From: Metaphire vulgaris
Taxonomy: Eukaryota; Annelida; Clitellata; Crassiclitellata; Megascolecidae
Reading direction: 5' to 3'
DNA length: 64,000 nucleotides
Assembly: GCA_018105865.1 (NCBI GenBank)
Contig: JACLAT010000046.1
Coordinates: 336,501-400,500 of the forward strand
Positions 60,865-64,000 of this stretch are shown here, one piece after another. Within the stretch, counting starts at the first letter, position 1. Every line of letters begins with the position of its first letter. Position numbers and translations under genes: made by a program. The notes beneath the pieces were generated by a model. It was not told where the DNA came from and searched no databases. It was given only the letters and a program-made list of their open reading frames with translations.

Positions 60865-61989
60865 CATAGCGCGATTTGTAGGGGGAGGGGGGATTTCCCC
60901 CTCCCACTGCCAAAGTACATCCCGCCCACTGAGGTGGCTACTGACATCCCAGCCAGGAAAGTCAATCTCCCCCCACTGTGACTTTGACAGGAAAATGCAT
61001 TCACCGTCAGCAGAGGTAGAAACTTTTTTCGGCGCTTCGCGCCGAGCATGAGTAAAACAATTAAACGTGATGGTCGGTGGTGACTGATGGGGACATATTT
61101 ATCTTAATCTTTGAAGAGAATTACCCATGTTGCTGATTAAATCATTTACGAGCGTAGACCTAGGCCTATACTTCATCATGGCCAGACAATAAAATTGACA
61201 GATCATTATTTGGTCACAGAACAATAGTTTACCTAACCTAGCAGAACTGTGCAAAGTAGATCCGTCACTAGCCTTGGATAGTGTTTAATCTAGACTCTGG
61301 ACTCTTGGGAAACTGATAAAGCCGGGGGTAGTCAGCTAGGGGCTGCTGTTAGTTAATGTAGCATGCCAACATATCCGGGGAAAATTTGAAATTTCTGGGG
61401 GGAGGGCAATTCCCCGCCTCCGGAAACGGCCTAAATTAAACCCTGGCCTTGGATCAGTCCCGACAGTACAAGAAAAACGATGTGAAAGTAAACGGCAATA
61501 TGCTTGTTTCAGCGCTCAGTAGAATACAAATTCTGCCTATCTCGTCACCTGAATGCGAGTGGGGCTTCTCGTGCATCAATATAAATGATACACTAGTTAG
61601 CCTATATATCAACTCGGTATTCATATACTTTCATCTCATGGGTATGCGCTGGACGACATGCTGCCTCAGATGCACCAACTAACAAAAAAACTGACGAGAC
61701 TTCTGTGTCAATTCCTGCCATGGCAACTCTGTATTAGTGCTCAATGATACTTGCTTGAATTTAGTTGCAGATTTTCAATTGTTGCACCTTGCATTTGCAC
61801 TATTACATTTATGGTCTAAATAAATGGTGTGTGACAATTTATACAAATAATATTAAAAGTTAGAGCAAAGTACTGTGCATTAGATCATGCATTTCCCATG
61901 TCCCCACTGCTCGTCATCATCCCCCCACTGCTCGTCATGTTCCCCTAATGTCCCCTCCCCCACTGCTCCAGGTTACAAATCGCGCCCTG
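60865..61989 (+). mobile_element. Short hAT transposon in the pseudogene's intron
   Basis: The left end CATAGCGCGATTTGTAGGGG and right end TTACAAATCGCGCCCTG are inverted repeats. The flanks ATTAAGAA and ATTCAGAA are an 8 bp duplication with one mismatch. CCCCCACTGCTC words fill both subterminal regions. Only a C-terminal transposase piece remains. Confidence 0.82.
61449..61682 (+). pseudogene. hAT transposase C-terminal remnant
   Basis: The frame has QILPISSPECEWGFSCININ, equivalent to the LPxSSAxCERGFS motif of the hAT C-terminal domain. The residues after it are not conserved. Third hAT here holding only this domain. Confidence 0.7.
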
Positions 61990-62184
61990 ATTCAGAATAG
62001 GGCCTACCTAACGATTCGCTCTTTTCACGAAATAGATCCATCACAGAAACGCCGTGATCCTTAGCGTAACAACTTGCGACATACAGTACAGATCAATTTA
62101 TAGCCGTCATTATTAGATAATACACATGGCATTTGGAAATGGTTTATGTCAATAATACCGCACTTCAAAATATTGCAGAAATTG

Positions 62185-62640
62185 AATGTAGTCTCAATCA
62201 ATCAACTTCTATAGCGCCACTATCATAATGCCCAGGGCATCAGCCGATGGCGCACCAAATCCAAATAGCATTAGAGCCAGGTCAAGCCAGAAGATCAGTC
62301 CGAAACGGCGGGAGAGTAATCTAAGAGGGATAAGCCAAGTCAAACAGATGTGTTTTAAGGCCAGATCTGAAAGATGATAAGTTGTTAGCTATGCGAAGTG
62401 ATGTTGGTAGTGAATTCCAGAGCTTAGGGGCGCACACTGAGAAACAACTAGTGCCAATGACTGTGCGAGAGTAGGGAACAACAAATGAAGATCCTGCCGA
62501 ATACCTAGTGGAATGATTAGTAGGTCGAGGGATAAGTCTTTCACCATTCCAAATGCGCAAAAAAAGGTTTTTAGATGGCAGATCTACTCCTAAACCCTGA
62601 AAACAAGAAAAAACTAAGCTCCACAAGATTAATTCCTTGT
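62185..62640 (-). mobile_element. LINE A-family C-terminus and 3' end
   Basis: The minus frame (62626-62321) has VVPYSRTVIGTSCFSVCAPK, LWNSLP and LKTHLFDLAYPS, the same C-terminus as LINE A (LKTHLFDRAYPP). A 3' region with GTGGCGCTATAGAAGTTG and TTGATTGA follows. 5'-truncated. Confidence 0.9.
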
Positions 62641-62741
62641 GCTCGCATCGGCTCTTACGGGCCTGGCATCACGATGCAAACAAGGCCATTGGGGTAAGTA
62701 CAGAGTAGGCATTCGGCCTAATCCAAAACCCCAGGTCCTAA

Positions 62742-62757
62742 CCTACTACTACTACTG

Positions 62758-62844
<87 letters not shown>

Positions 62845-62868
62845 TACTACTACTACTACTATACTACG

Positions 62869-62926
<58 letters not shown>

Positions 62927-62941
62927 TTACTACTACTACTA
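62742..62941. repeat. (ACT)n microsatellite
   Basis: 200 bp of nearly pure triplet. Tyr, Leu and Val runs in translations are artefacts. Confidence 0.95.
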
Positions 62942-64000
62942 AAGTGACAAAGATAACCAATACCTTGCTAAACGAATACCTTGCTAAACGAAGAGTTTCA
63001 AAATCTCTCAAATGGACGCCAGTATATATCGTGCAATTCGTCTTAAACTCATGATTTGAATAAATTAATTGCAATTCATGCGCAAATGGAAAATCTCTAG
63101 TTAATGTTTTAGAAATAATGAAGAAGCCATTCATATTTTTGCATGAGGAACATTGTGTCAATTTTCCCAATTAAATTCAATTAATTGAAGTCAAAGAACG
63201 TTTATATTTCTCTTCAGGAAACAATTTTCTCCACCTTCTGACATCAAAGAGAAGATACCGACTGAGAATTGATTTGGAAGATTTCGAAGGAGAAAAGCGT
63301 TATGCAGAATATTCGACATTCAACATCAGTTCATCTGCCGACAAATACAGACTCGGAATAGGAAATTATTCTGGAAATGCTGGAGGTTATTACAACCTTA
63401 TACATCTTTGTCTGAAAGTTAGTCTTGAAATTGGATTTTCAATAACAGTCAGTCCTGCCGCACTCGAAAGTTAACTAGACGACGTCTATTGTTCCAATTG
63501 CATCCAAACACAAACCGCAAAGGGGGATATTTTTTTTAAATTTCTAATTTATTACAAAAGTTTTACAGCATTTGTAAAGAACACAACGTATATTGTTGCA
63601 AAAGCCTTCAAACCAGATTTCATTGTCGGATGCTTCTTCGTACCCTCACAAAGTCCTTCAAGTACCCCAAGAGGTACGAGTAGCCCCGGTTAAGAACATT
63701 ATCGCTATTCGTAACTGCTGCTGTTGAAAATGACGCTTACGTCTAGGCCTATGCGATATAGACGCCTAATATTGGAATGGGGAATGTTAGATGAATCTAT
63801 TTAGTCATAATAATATTTTATTTCGTCTGTGATATCATTTGCTGTTTTGATAGAATCCTTGTTTATTGATTTCAGGAGAGTGTCTTAGTCATGGCCAGCG
63901 ATTCACCACAAAAGACAACGACAATGACGTATGGCCTGATGGAAACTGCGCTAAAGATCGTCTTGGAGCTTGGTGGTACATTAGCTGTTCTAAGTCCAAT

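Larger units (their letters stand above)
60574..64000 (+). pseudogene. Second fibrinogen-domain gene copy, partial, runs off the window
   Basis: Exon 3' (60574-60670, 97 nt) gives [19 protein letters not shown] but has TAG at 60664-60666 where the intact gene has the Trp of GEFWLG. Exon 4' (63218-63385, 168 nt) gives RYRLRIDLEDFEGEKRYAEY. Exon 5' (from 63876 or 63879) gives TTKDNDNDVWPDGNCA and GAWWYI and continues past 64000. Lengths of exons 3 and 4, and all splice sites, match the gene at 18972-23223, in opposite orientation. No exons 1-2 were found upstream; a LINE ends about 385 bp before exon 3'. The clean exons apart from one stop suggest recent loss, or a sequence error. Confidence 0.82.

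Overview
This is nuclear DNA of a marine invertebrate animal. It is AT-rich and intron-bearing, full of (TA)n and trinucleotide microsatellites and dense in transposon debris. The very frequent TAGGCCTA-type words, the fibrinogen-domain genes, the deuterostome-type CR1/L2-like LINEs (one carrying a 2A peptide) and a 5S-derived SINE suggest an echinoderm. The genus is not determinable from sequence alone.

Layout. 0-18 kb is mostly repeats: a dispersed repeat family in three copies (one holding a 949 bp hAT element with an intact 8 bp target duplication), a 4.7 kb interval bounded by inverted AT-rich repeats (LINE, piggyBac and zinc-finger debris inside), LINE tails, hAT MITEs and an 82 nt hairpin. 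18.97-23.22 kb (minus) is the clearest host gene: five exons that join in frame into a 310-residue secreted coiled-coil plus fibrinogen-domain protein. 24.2-26.7 kb is a nest of MITE, then piggyBac (TTAA, 13 bp inverted repeats), then MITE. 26.9-28.4 kb holds two decayed copies of the fibrinogen gene's first exon. 29.5-32.0 and 38.3-41.0 kb are two related DNA transposons of a family I cannot name. 34-37 kb holds a LINE ORF1-like gene and two hAT elements.

42.0-42.5 kb (minus) has a TATA box and a signal-peptide exon of a possible small secreted peptide. 43-48 kb is LINE tails, MITEs, a 5S-headed SINE and long AGT/AGC arrays. 48.74-49.00 kb encodes an 84-residue secreted peptide with 13 cysteines. 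50.4-55.3 kb is a nearly full-length LINE with a 2A motif (minus) inserted inside an older LINE (plus). 56-60 kb is MITEs, a tandem repeat and LINE debris. 60.6-64.0 kb (plus) is a second fibrinogen-gene copy with the same exon lengths but a stop codon in its third exon.

The genes form no operon or shared pathway. The host content is secreted proteins (fibrinogen-like, cysteine-rich) in transposon-rich DNA where hAT elements dominate: about fifteen MITEs or short elements have readable 8 bp target duplications, and three longer ones keep only the transposase C-terminal domain.
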